From the NCBI RefSeq assembly GCF_017873415.1, contig NZ_JAGGKD010000004.1:62001-126000 (forward strand): DNA of 64,000 bases, written 5' to 3'. Positions 1 to 8,593 of this stretch are shown one piece after another. Within the stretch, counting starts at the first letter, position 1. Each line of letters starts with the position of its first letter. The notes under the pieces are model-generated. The model saw only the letters and a list, made by a program, of their open reading frames with translations. It was not told the DNA's origin and made no database searches. Position numbers and translations under genes: made by a program. The stretch comes from Methanolobus bombayensis (GTDB lineage: Archaea > Halobacteriota > Methanosarcinia > Methanosarcinales > Methanosarcinaceae).

Positions 1-138
1 GAACTCTACTTCTTCCAGGCCATTCATCAGGAATCCGATGTAATTCCGGAGAACATTGACGCTATCCGTGCCATGACAGAAATTGAAACAGATGGTGCAA
101 AGTCCATAGCTAAGACCAACAAGGCAATGGGTCTTTAA
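1..138 (+). CDS. gap: Glyceraldehyde-3-phosphate dehydrogenase, archaeal type (C-terminal fragment)
   Basis: The window opens inside a reading frame (frame 1) that ends at TAA 136-138 and encodes the last 45 residues of a protein. The segment, with [19 protein letters not shown] and the ending KTNKAMGL, matches what I recall of the C-terminus of archaeal type II phosphorylating GAPDH, which interconverts glyceraldehyde-3-phosphate and 1,3-bisphosphoglycerate in gluconeogenesis/glycolysis. The catalytic cysteine and NAD(P) domain lie upstream of the window and cannot be checked. The next gene starts 15 bp downstream on the same strand, so the two may be cotranscribed. Confidence 0.75.
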   Translation, partial: ELYFFQAIHQESDVIPENIDAIRAMTEIETDGAKSIAKTNKAMGL

Positions 139-153
139 TTTTCTAAAAGTGTT

Positions 154-972
154 ATGCACTCAACGGATAATTTTCTCGTTCTTGGAGATAAAATAGCTGG
201 GGCAGTGCATGAGGCTATAAAAGAGCTGGTCGGCAGTTCTGATGCCGGCCGGATTCTTTATACAGGGGCAGACGGAACCCCTACCAAATTAATAGATGAT
301 GCTGCCGAAAAAGCTATTTTTAAGGTCTTGAGCGAAGAGCACAGCTCTTTCAGGATCATAAGTGAGGAAGCTGGAGAGAAAATAATAGGAAAATCTCCGG
401 ATCTTACTTTAATAATAGATCCTATAGATGGCACATATAATGCTTCCGTTAACATTCCTTTTTACAGCCTATCACTTGCCATAACTTCAGCCGATCTTAA
501 TGACATAGTATTCGGATATGTACAGAACCTTGCCAATGGGGATACCTTTTATGCAGAAGCCTGTAAGGGTGCTTATTTTAATGGACAGGAATTAAGGCCT
601 TCAGATAATACAGATGTACGCAAGCTCTGTGTCAGTGTTTATGGATACAGGAACAATATGCAAGCTGCTGCAAATATTTCAACGCATGTCCGGAGGACCA
701 GATCTCTTGGGAGCGTGGCACTTGATCTGTGTTATGTTGCAGCAGGAAAAATTGATGCTTTTGCTGATGTCAGAGGTACAATGCGCATAACTGATATTGC
801 AGCTGGCAAACTTATATTAGAGGAAGCTGGTGGGATTGTAACCAATGGAAACGGTGAATCTTTAAAGCTAGAAGACCAATTATTAAGCAGGGTTTGCGTG
901 ATAGCATCCAACGGACTTGTGCATGAGAGTATCTTAAAGCTTTCAGCAGGGGTAGCAAATGAAAGTAAGTAA
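154..972 (+). CDS. suhB: Inositol monophosphatase/FBPase-family phosphatase (possible NADP phosphatase)
   Basis: A 272-residue lithium-sensitive-phosphatase-fold protein. The metal-binding signatures are visible: EEAGE (about residues 71-75), DPIDGTYN (89-96) and a C-terminal DIAAGKLILEEAGG block. Archaeal members hydrolyse inositol-1-phosphate and often fructose-1,6-bisphosphate. Its last 14 bases overlap the start of the NAD kinase gene, so the two are translationally coupled. In Methanocaldococcus the homologous domains are fused into one NADP phosphatase/NAD kinase (MJ0917), which makes NADP dephosphorylation a plausible activity here (inference). Length is normal for the family. No strong ribosome-binding site precedes the ATG. 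Confidence 0.85.
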   Translation: MHSTDNFLVLGDKIAGAVHEAIKELVGSSDAGRILYTGADGTPTKLIDDAAEKAIFKVLSEEHSSFRIISEEAGEKIIGKSPDLTLIIDPIDGTYNASVNIPFYSLSLAITSADLNDIVFGYVQNLANGDTFYAEACKGAYFNGQELRPSDNTDVRKLCVSVYGYRNNMQAAANISTHVRRTRSLGSVALDLCYVAAGKIDAFADVRGTMRITDIAAGKLILEEAGGIVTNGNGESLKLEDQLLSRVCVIASNGLVHESILKLSAGVANESK

Positions 973-1792
973 AATAGGTATTGTGTCGCGATTTGACCAG
1001 CAGGATGCCCTTGATATGGTCAGGAAGATCTATGATGAGTTTAATTCAAAAGTGGAAATTTTCTTTTCACCAAAGACCGGGAAACATCTTGGTATTAAAC
1101 AGAATTGTCTTCCAGTTGAGCAGATGAAGGAGGCGGGCGTACAGCTCATCATATCAGTTGGTGGTGATGGTACAGTGCTTCGTAACATTTCCAAGATGGA
1201 CGAACCTCTCCCGGTTCTGGGCATAAATATGGGTACACTTGGTTTCCTTGTGGATGTTCCTCCTGAAGATGCTATAAAGGACATTGCTGATGTTCTTAAA
1301 GGTTTTAGTTATACGGAACGCTCACGCCTGAGCGTGCATCTGAACGGTAAACGATTGCAGGATGCAACAAATGAAATTGTTCTTATTACTGCAAGACCTG
1401 CCAAAATATTGACTTTCAGGATCACGGTTGATAATTCTGAAATAGAAGATATGAGGGCAGACGGAATTGTTGTTGCAACACCAACAGGTTCAACCGCATA
1501 TTCAATGAGTGCCGGGGGTCCAATTGTGGACCCGAGGGTCAATGCATCCATTATTGTTCCTATAGCCCCTTTCAAACTTTCTGCAAGGCCATGGATAGTT
1601 CCCGGTGACAGCAATATCAAAGTGGAAATGACAATACCTGAAAAAGAAGCTGCACTTGTAATAGATGGTCAGCATTCCTATAATATGAAGGAAAATGACA
1701 TTGTTACAGTTACAAGAGCTGAAAATCCTGCGAGATTTGTAAGCAGTTCTATAAATGGATTCTATGAAAAAGTTCAAAGTAAACTTTCATGA
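959..1792 (+). CDS. nadK: NAD kinase
   Basis: A 277-residue ATP-NAD kinase that makes NADP from NAD. The invariant GGDGT is at residues 68-72, followed by the NE-containing segment and the TPTGSTAY/SAGGP substrate loop in the second half. Size and motif order are typical of the PpnK/NadK family. The ATG at 959 lies inside the end of the preceding phosphatase gene (14-bp overlap), suggesting coordinated production of enzymes that add and remove the 2' phosphate of NADP. About 190 bp of AT-rich DNA separates it from aksA. Confidence 0.93.
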   Translation: MKVSKIGIVSRFDQQDALDMVRKIYDEFNSKVEIFFSPKTGKHLGIKQNCLPVEQMKEAGVQLIISVGGDGTVLRNISKMDEPLPVLGINMGTLGFLVDVPPEDAIKDIADVLKGFSYTERSRLSVHLNGKRLQDATNEIVLITARPAKILTFRITVDNSEIEDMRADGIVVATPTGSTAYSMSAGGPIVDPRVNASIIVPIAPFKLSARPWIVPGDSNIKVEMTIPEKEAALVIDGQHSYNMKENDIVTVTRAENPARFVSSSINGFYEKVQSKLS

Positions 1793-1934
1793 ATGCAAAA
1801 TTGCGCAACTCTTCATGTACTTGTATTTACACTAAAAATACATAAAATCAGCACAAAATTGCCTTCTATATTCATATAAACATTGCTCTTGAACATTTGT
1901 GGAAATAACGGGAAATATCTTAAAAAACCTAAAA

Positions 1935-1973
1935 GTTATATAATGTAACTGGAAATTCACAGCAAGCAAGGAG
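1935..1973 (+). promoter_or_regulatory. Promoter and ribosome-binding site of aksA
   Basis: A TATA-box-like GTTATATAATG (1935-1945) lies about 40 bp before the aksA ATG. An AAGGAG Shine-Dalgarno sequence (1968-1973) is 8 bp from the start. The spacing implies a transcription start near 1965-1970 and a very short leader, or use of a further upstream promoter. Assigned by eye only. Confidence 0.45.
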
Positions 1974-1981
1974 TCAGAAGC

Positions 1982-3154
1982 ATGTCAGAAAATAAAGATT
2001 ACTCAAGAAACAAGCTTATGGATTATTTGAATTTGCCATCTCTTGATATTGAGATATGTGATGTGACGCTCAGAGACGGTGAGCAGACACCTGGAGTGGT
2101 CTTTACAAGGGATGAAAAGATTGCCCTTGCAACAAAGCTTGACTCTGTAGGGGTTGAGATTATTGAAGCTGGTTTTCCTGTGGTTTCTGTTTCCGAAAAG
2201 GAAATTGTCAGGGAAATAGCCAATATGGGGCTCAATGCCAGAACATGCTGTCTTGCACGCTCAAAGGTAAGTGATGTGGAGACAGCTGTTGACTGTGATG
2301 TCGATTTTATCAGTATATTCATTGCAATGTCTGACCTTCATCTTAAGTATAAATACCACAAGAGCTGTGAAGAAATGTTCTCCTGTGCAATGGAGGCTGT
2401 CCAGTATGCAAAGGATCATGGCGTTGGCGTGAGGTTTGCTGCGGAAGATGGAAGCAGGACCGATGTTGAAGTACTCAAGAATGCTTTTAAGGCAGCTGAG
2501 GAATATAAGGTTGATTATGTAAGTATTGCCGATACTATCGGGATACTGAACCCAAGCAGTACTTACTATCTTGTAAGTGAGATTAAAAAGGTAGTTCATA
2601 CTCCTGTATGCATACACTGTCATAATGACCTTGGCATGGCAACTGCAAATACTCTTGCAGCAGCAGAGGCAGGTGCAAAGCAGCTTCATACAACAGTTAA
2701 TGCCATAGGTGAAAGGGCAGGCAATGCTTCACTTGAGGAAGTTCTTGTTGCCTTGAGAATTCAGTATGGCATCGAAAGGTATGATACTACAAAGCTTACA
2801 GAGCTTTCAAAAATGGTGAATGAATATTCAGGACTTAAGCCTGCTGTAAACAAGGCAATTGTGGGAGAACATACTTTCTCTCATGAATCCGGAATTCATG
2901 TTTGTGCTATTCTTGAGGAACCACGTACCTATGAGCTTTTCACCCCGGAAATGGTAGGTGGAAAACGTCATCTTATTGTAGGCAAACATACCGGTATGAA
3001 GGCATTGAAAGGTATTGTAAGGAATATGGGCTATGAACTTTCAAGCGAACAGTTCACAGTGCTTCTTGACAGGATAAAGAACTGTACTGAAACGAAACTC
3101 GGAATCTCCGCTGCAAAACTCGAGTCAATGATAAATGAAACAAAACAGCATTAA
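1982..3154 (+). CDS. aksA: (R)-Homocitrate synthase AksA (coenzyme B biosynthesis)
   Basis: A 390-residue member of the isopropylmalate/homocitrate/citramalate synthase family, which condenses acetyl-CoA with 2-oxo acids. The catalytic DVTLRDGEQTPG motif (residues 27-38), the metal-binding HCHNDLGMA and the NAIGERAGNA motif are all present. It lacks the ~100-residue C-terminal LeuA regulatory domain, and its length matches AksA. AksA makes homocitrate and its longer homologues on the way to 7-mercaptoheptanoylthreonine phosphate. LeuA and CimA are the alternatives; the short length and the methanogen context favour AksA. Its stop codon overlaps the convergent NYN gene's stop by 4 bp. Confidence 0.85.
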   Translation: MSENKDYSRNKLMDYLNLPSLDIEICDVTLRDGEQTPGVVFTRDEKIALATKLDSVGVEIIEAGFPVVSVSEKEIVREIANMGLNARTCCLARSKVSDVETAVDCDVDFISIFIAMSDLHLKYKYHKSCEEMFSCAMEAVQYAKDHGVGVRFAAEDGSRTDVEVLKNAFKAAEEYKVDYVSIADTIGILNPSSTYYLVSEIKKVVHTPVCIHCHNDLGMATANTLAAAEAGAKQLHTTVNAIGERAGNASLEEVLVALRIQYGIERYDTTKLTELSKMVNEYSGLKPAVNKAIVGEHTFSHESGIHVCAILEEPRTYELFTPEMVGGKRHLIVGKHTGMKALKGIVRNMGYELSSEQFTVLLDRIKNCTETKLGISAAKLESMINETKQH

Positions 3155-3738
3155 TAATCTATCAATGCATCTTTTTTCCTTTTAGCATCGCTGATAGCGT
3201 CGCTGTCATGTACAACTCTTCCCTCTTCTTCGAAATGACTGTCATCGTAATAGTTCATTTCATCATTTTCAAGAACAATTACATAGTCAGCAGAGTTTCT
3301 GAGGGCTGTTGAAAAACCAGGCTCAACACCAAATATTATAGTTTCCTTTCCATGTTCGTTGGCTTTGTTCAGCAGTGGCTTAAAGTCTGCATCCCTTGTA
3401 ACAAGAGCCATGGTATCAATTGTAGGGTTGTAGACAAGTTCCATTCCTTCAACGGCAAGTCTGACATCTACATCGCTTGAACATATAATAGGTTCAAAGC
3501 CGTTGTTCTCAATGGCTTCTACAAGCTTGTCAGATGCGTACTGGTTAAGAAATACTCTCCCAATTTTTACATTGCCGTATTCCTTAAGTACATCCCGGAT
3601 CTCTTCCAGATTTACATTGAATTCTTTTCGTAGAACGTTCGGTCCATCTACAAGAAGTCCGATACTTCTTCTTCCTGTTTCTTTTTTTGTGCTAAGGTAT
3701 TTGACTATTGAATTAAGTCCTGTTTTAACATTGGCCAT
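3151..3738 (-). CDS. NYN-domain protein (LabA/DUF88-like, putative RNase)
   Basis: A 195-residue protein of the PIN-like NYN family. The N-terminal strand GLLVDGPNVLRK carries the first acidic residue, and IDTMALVTRDADFKPLLNKA carries the conserved DAD acidic cluster, so the metal-ion nuclease centre appears intact. The C-terminal 40 residues are acidic (NDEMNYYDDSHFEEEG) and probably disordered. Family members are thought to act on RNA; the substrate here is unknown. It converges on aksA with overlapping stop codons. ATG at 3736-3738. Confidence 0.8.
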   Translation of the reverse strand: MANVKTGLNSIVKYLSTKKETGRRSIGLLVDGPNVLRKEFNVNLEEIRDVLKEYGNVKIGRVFLNQYASDKLVEAIENNGFEPIICSSDVDVRLAVEGMELVYNPTIDTMALVTRDADFKPLLNKANEHGKETIIFGVEPGFSTALRNSADYVIVLENDEMNYYDDSHFEEEGRVVHDSDAISDAKRKKDALIDY

Positions 3739-3969
3739 GATGCCTCACTATGATTATGAATAATTATGGATAATTCTCGCCATCAGAATACTGTTGTTCG
3801 TTTGGTTTGATGCTTGTTATGGATATAAATATTATAATTGTTATTAATTAGGATAACAGCTAATATAATATAATGATTACTGAAATGATTTTTACGGTAA
3901 TATGTAAAATATAAACATAATAAAATGCACAAATGTGTGTTATCCGTTTTCATTGCAGTGAACAGAATT

Positions 3970-4392
3970 CTAATGATCCATGATCTCTGCCAGATATTGC
4001 TGTTTGACACTTGCCCTTGTTCTTGATTCTTTATCCAGCATAAAGTAGTTTACAAACCTCCCACTAATTCTTTTCCTTGTAAAAAGGATTTCACCGCCAT
4101 GTTTTATAAACGTATCCATTACTTTTTCGAACCGGGCTTTTTCCAGATCTGAAAGTTCTATAAGACTTTCACCATCAAGTAACCAATTGTAAACTCGGAG
4201 AAGTGTTATTTCTCTCACACGTTTCAGACCGTCTGTATCTTTAAAATCATTCACATAGACAGATCTTTTAAGTTCAGGTGACCAGCCTGCAAACTTTTCC
4301 TGCATATCGATAAATTGTATAGGTATAGTTTCACCTTCTTCAGGTCTTGGGAAAAGCCTGGCAAGGTGTGGGGCTGCAGCCAGCTGAATCAC
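3970..4392 (-). CDS. Unknown 140-residue protein, coupled to the rhomboid gene
   Basis: No family recognised. It is soluble, with no signal peptide or membrane segment, and mixed charge. A central helix-rich part ends in a basic tail (KRISGRFVNYFML). The annotated start is a GTG overlapping the TGA of the upstream rhomboid gene (GTGA overlap), and the sequence GAAGGTGAT around it doubles as a Shine-Dalgarno-like site. The true start is therefore somewhat uncertain; the next in-frame ATG is about 30 residues in. Cotranscription with the rhomboid gene is strongly implied. Confidence 0.6.
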   Translation of the reverse strand: MIQLAAAPHLARLFPRPEEGETIPIQFIDMQEKFAGWSPELKRSVYVNDFKDTDGLKRVREITLLRVYNWLLDGESLIELSDLEKARFEKVMDTFIKHGGEILFTRKRISGRFVNYFMLDKESRTRASVKQQYLAEIMDH

Positions 4393-5252
4393 CTTCTATA
4401 ATACATGTTGTCATAGTTATAGCGTATCTGTGCTCTTTTGATACGGCTTCCCATTAGTAGACCTACTAGAATACCACTGAGATGTGCAGTATGAGCTATC
4501 ATGTCATTTGATCCCAGGAGTACGAAATCGAACAATGCAAAGAGTATCAGTGCATGTGTTATCTGCATTGGGATGAAGTAAACATATACCCTGATGTCAG
4601 GTGCTATTATTGCAAGGGATGCAAATACTCCCATTATTGCTCCGCTGGCTCCTACAACAGGTGTATAGGGACTGCTGCTTGTAATTGAGTATGCTATGGC
4701 AGCTACTAATCCTGCTGTGAAATATACATACAAGAAGATTTTCTTTCCAGCTCTCCTTTCCAGCTCAGGACCAAAGAAAAACAGTACTAACATATTGAAG
4801 AACAGATGGGCGAAACCTGAGTGAATAAACATATGAGTTACCAGTGTCCATGGCCGGGCAATCACAAAAGCAGGTACCAGCTGGAAAAACTGCATGTATC
4901 CGGGAACAAATATCTGTAGGATGAATGAAAAGATGCAAAGATATATTATAGCCATTGCCGGGCTGTTTTTCATTGAATATTTTATGTTACTTCCAACACC
5001 TTTCGCCGCACTTTTGGCTGCATATCTGGCAGTGTTCTTCAAGGCATCTTTGAAGATATCATCATTAACGCTGCCTCCGTAACCGGGATTCTCACTATAT
5101 GATCCGTTCTTTTTGACCTGCTCGAGGCCCTCACATGCATGCTGCTCAGGAAGCCTGTGTCTGGAACAAAAAGTTTTTCCACAAAACCGACATCTGAATG
5201 GAATGTTTTCTTCTTTGCCGCAAATCCAGCATTTTTTGTCCAAATGATTCAC
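4389..5252 (-). CDS. AN1-type zinc finger - rhomboid intramembrane protease fusion
   Basis: A 287-residue protein. Residues 1-45 form an AN1-like zinc finger (CWICGKEE, CRFCGKTFCSRHRLPEQHAC with the Cys/His spacing of AN1). After a ~55-residue linker come about six membrane segments with rhomboid motifs: an HMFIHSGFAHLFFNM segment, the catalytic serine in GASG (about S202) and the catalytic histidine in AHTAHLSG (about H255). It should cleave transmembrane substrates within the membrane, with the zinc finger in the cytoplasm. Start is GTG, 10 bp after AAAGGAG. The substrate is unknown. Confidence 0.88.
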   Translation of the reverse strand: MNHLDKKCWICGKEENIPFRCRFCGKTFCSRHRLPEQHACEGLEQVKKNGSYSENPGYGGSVNDDIFKDALKNTARYAAKSAAKGVGSNIKYSMKNSPAMAIIYLCIFSFILQIFVPGYMQFFQLVPAFVIARPWTLVTHMFIHSGFAHLFFNMLVLFFFGPELERRAGKKIFLYVYFTAGLVAAIAYSITSSSPYTPVVGASGAIMGVFASLAIIAPDIRVYVYFIPMQITHALILFALFDFVLLGSNDMIAHTAHLSGILVGLLMGSRIKRAQIRYNYDNMYYRR

Positions 5253-5634
5253 CGTGATTTTAATGCTCCTTTATGGTAGACTGGCATTAAATAAAACGAT
5301 TTCCGAAAAATACATGTTTAGAAGGCATTGATATTATCAAGAATAATCATGACAGTTGTCGGAACACTTATATGTTAAAATCGTGTATTTGTGTCATTTA
5401 TTACTCATATGTACGTATTTATTGATTTCTGCAACCCTTTATGTGAAACATTGAAAAATTGGTCACAAATAATCATGATAGATTTCGGAAACTTTTTTAT
5501 ATAGGGTAGTGTTATTAGAACATCCCACATAACAGTTTCAAAAAATAGCATTAATCTAGTTGTAAATAATAATTGGTAATAATATAGTGTTTTTTCGTAG
5601 CACTTCTATATCTATAAAGGAGGACAAAACAAAC
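5253..5634 (+). promoter_or_regulatory. CODH/ACS operon upstream region and leader
   Basis: About 380 bp of AT-rich non-coding DNA between the divergent rhomboid gene and cdhA. The likely TATA box is TTTTTTATATAG near 5494-5504, which puts transcription start around 5525-5530 and gives a leader of about 105 nt. The strong AAAGGAGG at 5616-5623 lies 11 bp from the cdhA ATG. Methanosarcina cdh operons are known to have long regulated leaders; this one also contains the duplicated element described separately. Confidence 0.6.
5342..5504 (+). repeat. Duplicated element upstream of cdhA, candidate regulator-binding sites or tandem promoters
   Basis: Two copies of a ~35-bp sequence, at 5342-5377 and 5468-5504, are 126 bp apart in direct orientation. 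Both begin AATAATCATGA, continue through a TCGGAA core and end in a TATA-like ACTT(TTT)ATAT. A short inverted match to the core (TTTCCGAAA) lies at about 5310-5318. The second copy overlaps the predicted promoter; the first could be an alternative promoter. Direct observation from sequence; function is inference. Confidence 0.6.
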
Positions 5635-8046
5635 ATGAGCGACTTAGAAACTGGGCAGTTTTCTATCGATGATCTCGAGAACGTCCAGATTACAATTGGC
5701 AAGATCGTAGGCGCCATTGAGAAAAAAGCAAAGGAAGAAGGGGTTGAAGTAGGTCCTACTCCAAAACCAGGTATCTCAGGTCTTAGGGATTGGGACTACA
5801 CGCTTTTGTCACGTTACCAACCGGTCTATACACCGGTATGTGATCAGTGTTGTTACTGTACTTTTGGTAAGTGTGACCTTTCAGGCAATAAGGAAGGTGC
5901 ATGTGGTATCAACATGGAAGCACACCAGGCCCGTGAAACCCTTCTAAGGGTAATCACCGGTGCTGCAGCACATGCAGGACACGGACGTCATATTCTTCAC
6001 CACCTTATTGATCTCTACGGTGAGGACCAACCAATAGAAGTAGGTCCTTCAAACCTGATCGCACCAAACACACAGGCTGTAACAGGTATCAAACCAGAGA
6101 CACTCGGTGACCTTGAAGAAGTAATGGACTATGTTGAAGAGCAGCTCACACAATTGCTTGCGACAATCCACGCAGGTCAGGAAGGTGCAGCAATTGACTT
6201 TGAGTCAAAGATCCTTCACGGTGGTATGCTTGACCACGTAGGTATGGAAGTATCCGACCTTGCACAGATATCCTGTCTTGGAATGCCAAAGTCAGACCCT
6301 GAAGCTCCTCTTGTGGAGATCGGAATGGGTTGCATTGACTCAAGCAAGCCAGTGCTTGTTGTTATCGGTCACAACGTAGCTGGTGTTACTAACATTATGG
6401 ATTACATACACGACCACGGTCTTGAGGACAAGATGGAACTTGCAGGACTTTGCTGTACTGCAATTGACATGACACGTTACCAGACAGACCAGGGCCAGAA
6501 ACCACAGGCTAAGGTCATCGGTACACTTGCAAAAGAGCTCAAGATGATAAGGTCTGGTGTTCCTGATGTTATCGTTGTTGACGAGCAGTGTGTCAGGGCA
6601 GATGTTCTTGACGAAGCTAAGAAACTCTCAATTCCTGTAATTACAACAAATGAAAAGATCATGTATGGTCTTCGCAACAGGTCAGAAGACAGTGCTGCAG
6701 ATATTATTGAAGACCTTTCAACCTTCAAAGAACCAGGAGCGCTAATTCTTGACTTCGATGTTCTCGGAGAAGTTGCACCTGAACTTACACTTAAAATGTC
6801 AAAGATACGCGAGGAAATGGGTATCAAGGCACTTCCAAGCGAGGAAGAGCTCCAGGAGCTTTCCGCAAAGTGTGTCCAGTGTGGCGCATGTGAAATGGAC
6901 TGTCCTGACAACCTTCCGATCATGGAAGCAATGAGGGCTGGTGTTGACAAGGACTTCAGCAAATTTGAACATCTTCATGACAAGTGTATCGCATGTGGAC
7001 GCTGTGACCAGGCATGTCCAAAGGATATCCCTGTACTTAATATGATAGAGAAGGCATCCCAGAAACTCATCCGTGAGGAGAAGGGCCTTATGCGTGCAGG
7101 AAGAGGTCAGATCAGTGACCCTGAGATCCGTGAAGAAGGTGTAAACCTTGTACTGGGAACAACACCAGGTATTGTTGCAATGGTAGGATGTTCCAACTAT
7201 CCTGATGGGACAAAGGACCTCTATAAAGTAGCTGATGAGATGCTCAAGAGGAATTACATCGTTGTAATGTCAGGATGTTCCGCAATGGACCTTGGTATGT
7301 ACAAGAACGAAGACGGTGAGACTCTCTATGAGAAGTATCCTGCAAAGTTCCTTGCCGGTAACCTCATTAACGTAGGTTCATGTGTCTCCAACTCACACAT
7401 CACAGGAACAGCAATCAAGGTAGCTGCGATATTTGCACAGAGGAACGTTTCCGGTAACTACGAAGAGATTGCTGACTACATCACAAACCGTATAGGTGCT
7501 GTTGGTGTTGCATGGGGAGCATACTCCCAGAAGGCGGCATCCATTGCATCAGGATGTAACAGGCTCGGTATTCCTGTCGTTGTAGGACCGCACGGTTCAA
7601 AGTACAGAAGAGCACTCATTGGTAAGCCTTACCAGGAAGAGGACTGGAAGGTGTTTGATGCAAGAGATGGTTCAGAAATGCCAATTCCTGCAGCACCTGA
7701 GTTCCTGCTTACAACAGCAGAATCCATTGAAGAGTTGCTTCCAATGCTTGCAAAGAACTGTATCCGTCCATCCGACAACAACATGGGCAGGATGATCAAA
7801 CTGACCCACTATATGGAACTCAGCCAGAAGTACCTTGGTCACATGCCAGAGGACTGGTATAAGTTTGTAAGGACAGAGACGGACCTTCCACTTGCAAAGC
7901 GTGAAGAGCTCCTCAAGATCCTTGAGGCAGACCATGGATGGGAAATAGACTGGAAACGCAAGAAGATTCTTTCAGGACCAACAATGAAATCTGAGGTTTC
8001 AGCCCAGCCTACAAACGTAAAGAGACTCTGCAAGGGGGAATGCTAA
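5635..8046 (+). CDS. cdhA: CODH/ACS complex alpha subunit (Ni-Fe-S carbon monoxide dehydrogenase)
   Basis: An 803-residue catalytic subunit that oxidises CO (from acetyl-CoA cleavage) to CO2, or works in reverse for carbon fixation. The N-terminal cysteine cluster starting at C69 ([12 protein letters not shown]) fits the B/D cluster ligands. Two ferredoxin-type 4Fe-4S motifs start at C413 and C451 ([24 protein letters not shown]), a hallmark of the archaeal subunit. The remaining Cys/His residues of the C-cluster are spread through the C-terminal half. I chose the ATG at 5635 because AAAGGAGG precedes it; an in-frame GTG at 5587 would add 16 residues. Codon use looks like that of a highly expressed gene. 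First gene of the operon. Confidence 0.96.
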   Translation: MSDLETGQFSIDDLENVQITIGKIVGAIEKKAKEEGVEVGPTPKPGISGLRDWDYTLLSRYQPVYTPVCDQCCYCTFGKCDLSGNKEGACGINMEAHQARETLLRVITGAAAHAGHGRHILHHLIDLYGEDQPIEVGPSNLIAPNTQAVTGIKPETLGDLEEVMDYVEEQLTQLLATIHAGQEGAAIDFESKILHGGMLDHVGMEVSDLAQISCLGMPKSDPEAPLVEIGMGCIDSSKPVLVVIGHNVAGVTNIMDYIHDHGLEDKMELAGLCCTAIDMTRYQTDQGQKPQAKVIGTLAKELKMIRSGVPDVIVVDEQCVRADVLDEAKKLSIPVITTNEKIMYGLRNRSEDSAADIIEDLSTFKEPGALILDFDVLGEVAPELTLKMSKIREEMGIKALPSEEELQELSAKCVQCGACEMDCPDNLPIMEAMRAGVDKDFSKFEHLHDKCIACGRCDQACPKDIPVLNMIEKASQKLIREEKGLMRAGRGQISDPEIREEGVNLVLGTTPGIVAMVGCSNYPDGTKDLYKVADEMLKRNYIVVMSGCSAMDLGMYKNEDGETLYEKYPAKFLAGNLINVGSCVSNSHITGTAIKVAAIFAQRNVSGNYEEIADYITNRIGAVGVAWGAYSQKAASIASGCNRLGIPVVVGPHGSKYRRALIGKPYQEEDWKVFDARDGSEMPIPAAPEFLLTTAESIEELLPMLAKNCIRPSDNNMGRMIKLTHYMELSQKYLGHMPEDWYKFVRTETDLPLAKREELLKILEADHGWEIDWKRKKILSGPTMKSEVSAQPTNVKRLCKGEC

Positions 8047-8559
8047 ATGGTTGACACAACTAAAAATACCCAGATTTATGCAACATGGGGAAGGAAGGTA
8101 GCAAAACCTGTAAATCCAAATGTGGCAGGAAAGATGATCACCAAGGCAAAGAGACCTCTCATGGTGGTCGGTTCTGAGATATTAAAGGATGAGAAACTTG
8201 TAGAGAAGGCAATAGCTATAGCAAAGAAGGGTGTTCCGGTAGCAGCTACCGGACATTCCATCACCGCACTTGTTGACAAGGATATCGGTGCAAAATACAT
8301 AAATGTCCACTCACTTGGACATTTCCTTGGTGACAAGAACTGGAGCGGTCTTGACGGACAGGGTCCTTATGACACAATTCTTTTCATCGGTCACAAAAAG
8401 TACTATCTTAACCAGGTGCTTGCCGGTATCAAGAACTTCACTGACCTGAAGACAATAGCAATCGAAAGAAACTTTATGCAGAATGCAACATTATCTTTCG
8501 GTAACCTCAAGCCTGAAGTGTACCTCGAAGCGCTTGATGAATTTATTGACAATTTATGA
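8047..8559 (+). CDS. cdhB: CODH/ACS complex epsilon subunit
   Basis: A 170-residue protein that binds CdhA to form the alpha2-epsilon2 CO dehydrogenase component. It starts immediately after the cdhA stop (TAA then ATG with no gap), with the AAGGGGGA Shine-Dalgarno inside the end of cdhA. Length, position and the [16 protein letters not shown]-like segments agree with the family, which has a DHS-like Rossmann fold and is thought to help electron transfer to FAD. No cofactor-binding cysteines are visible. Confidence 0.93.
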   Translation: MVDTTKNTQIYATWGRKVAKPVNPNVAGKMITKAKRPLMVVGSEILKDEKLVEKAIAIAKKGVPVAATGHSITALVDKDIGAKYINVHSLGHFLGDKNWSGLDGQGPYDTILFIGHKKYYLNQVLAGIKNFTDLKTIAIERNFMQNATLSFGNLKPEVYLEALDEFIDNL

Positions 8560-8593
8560 TTTTATTTTAAGGTGACATTACGGAGAACTAATC

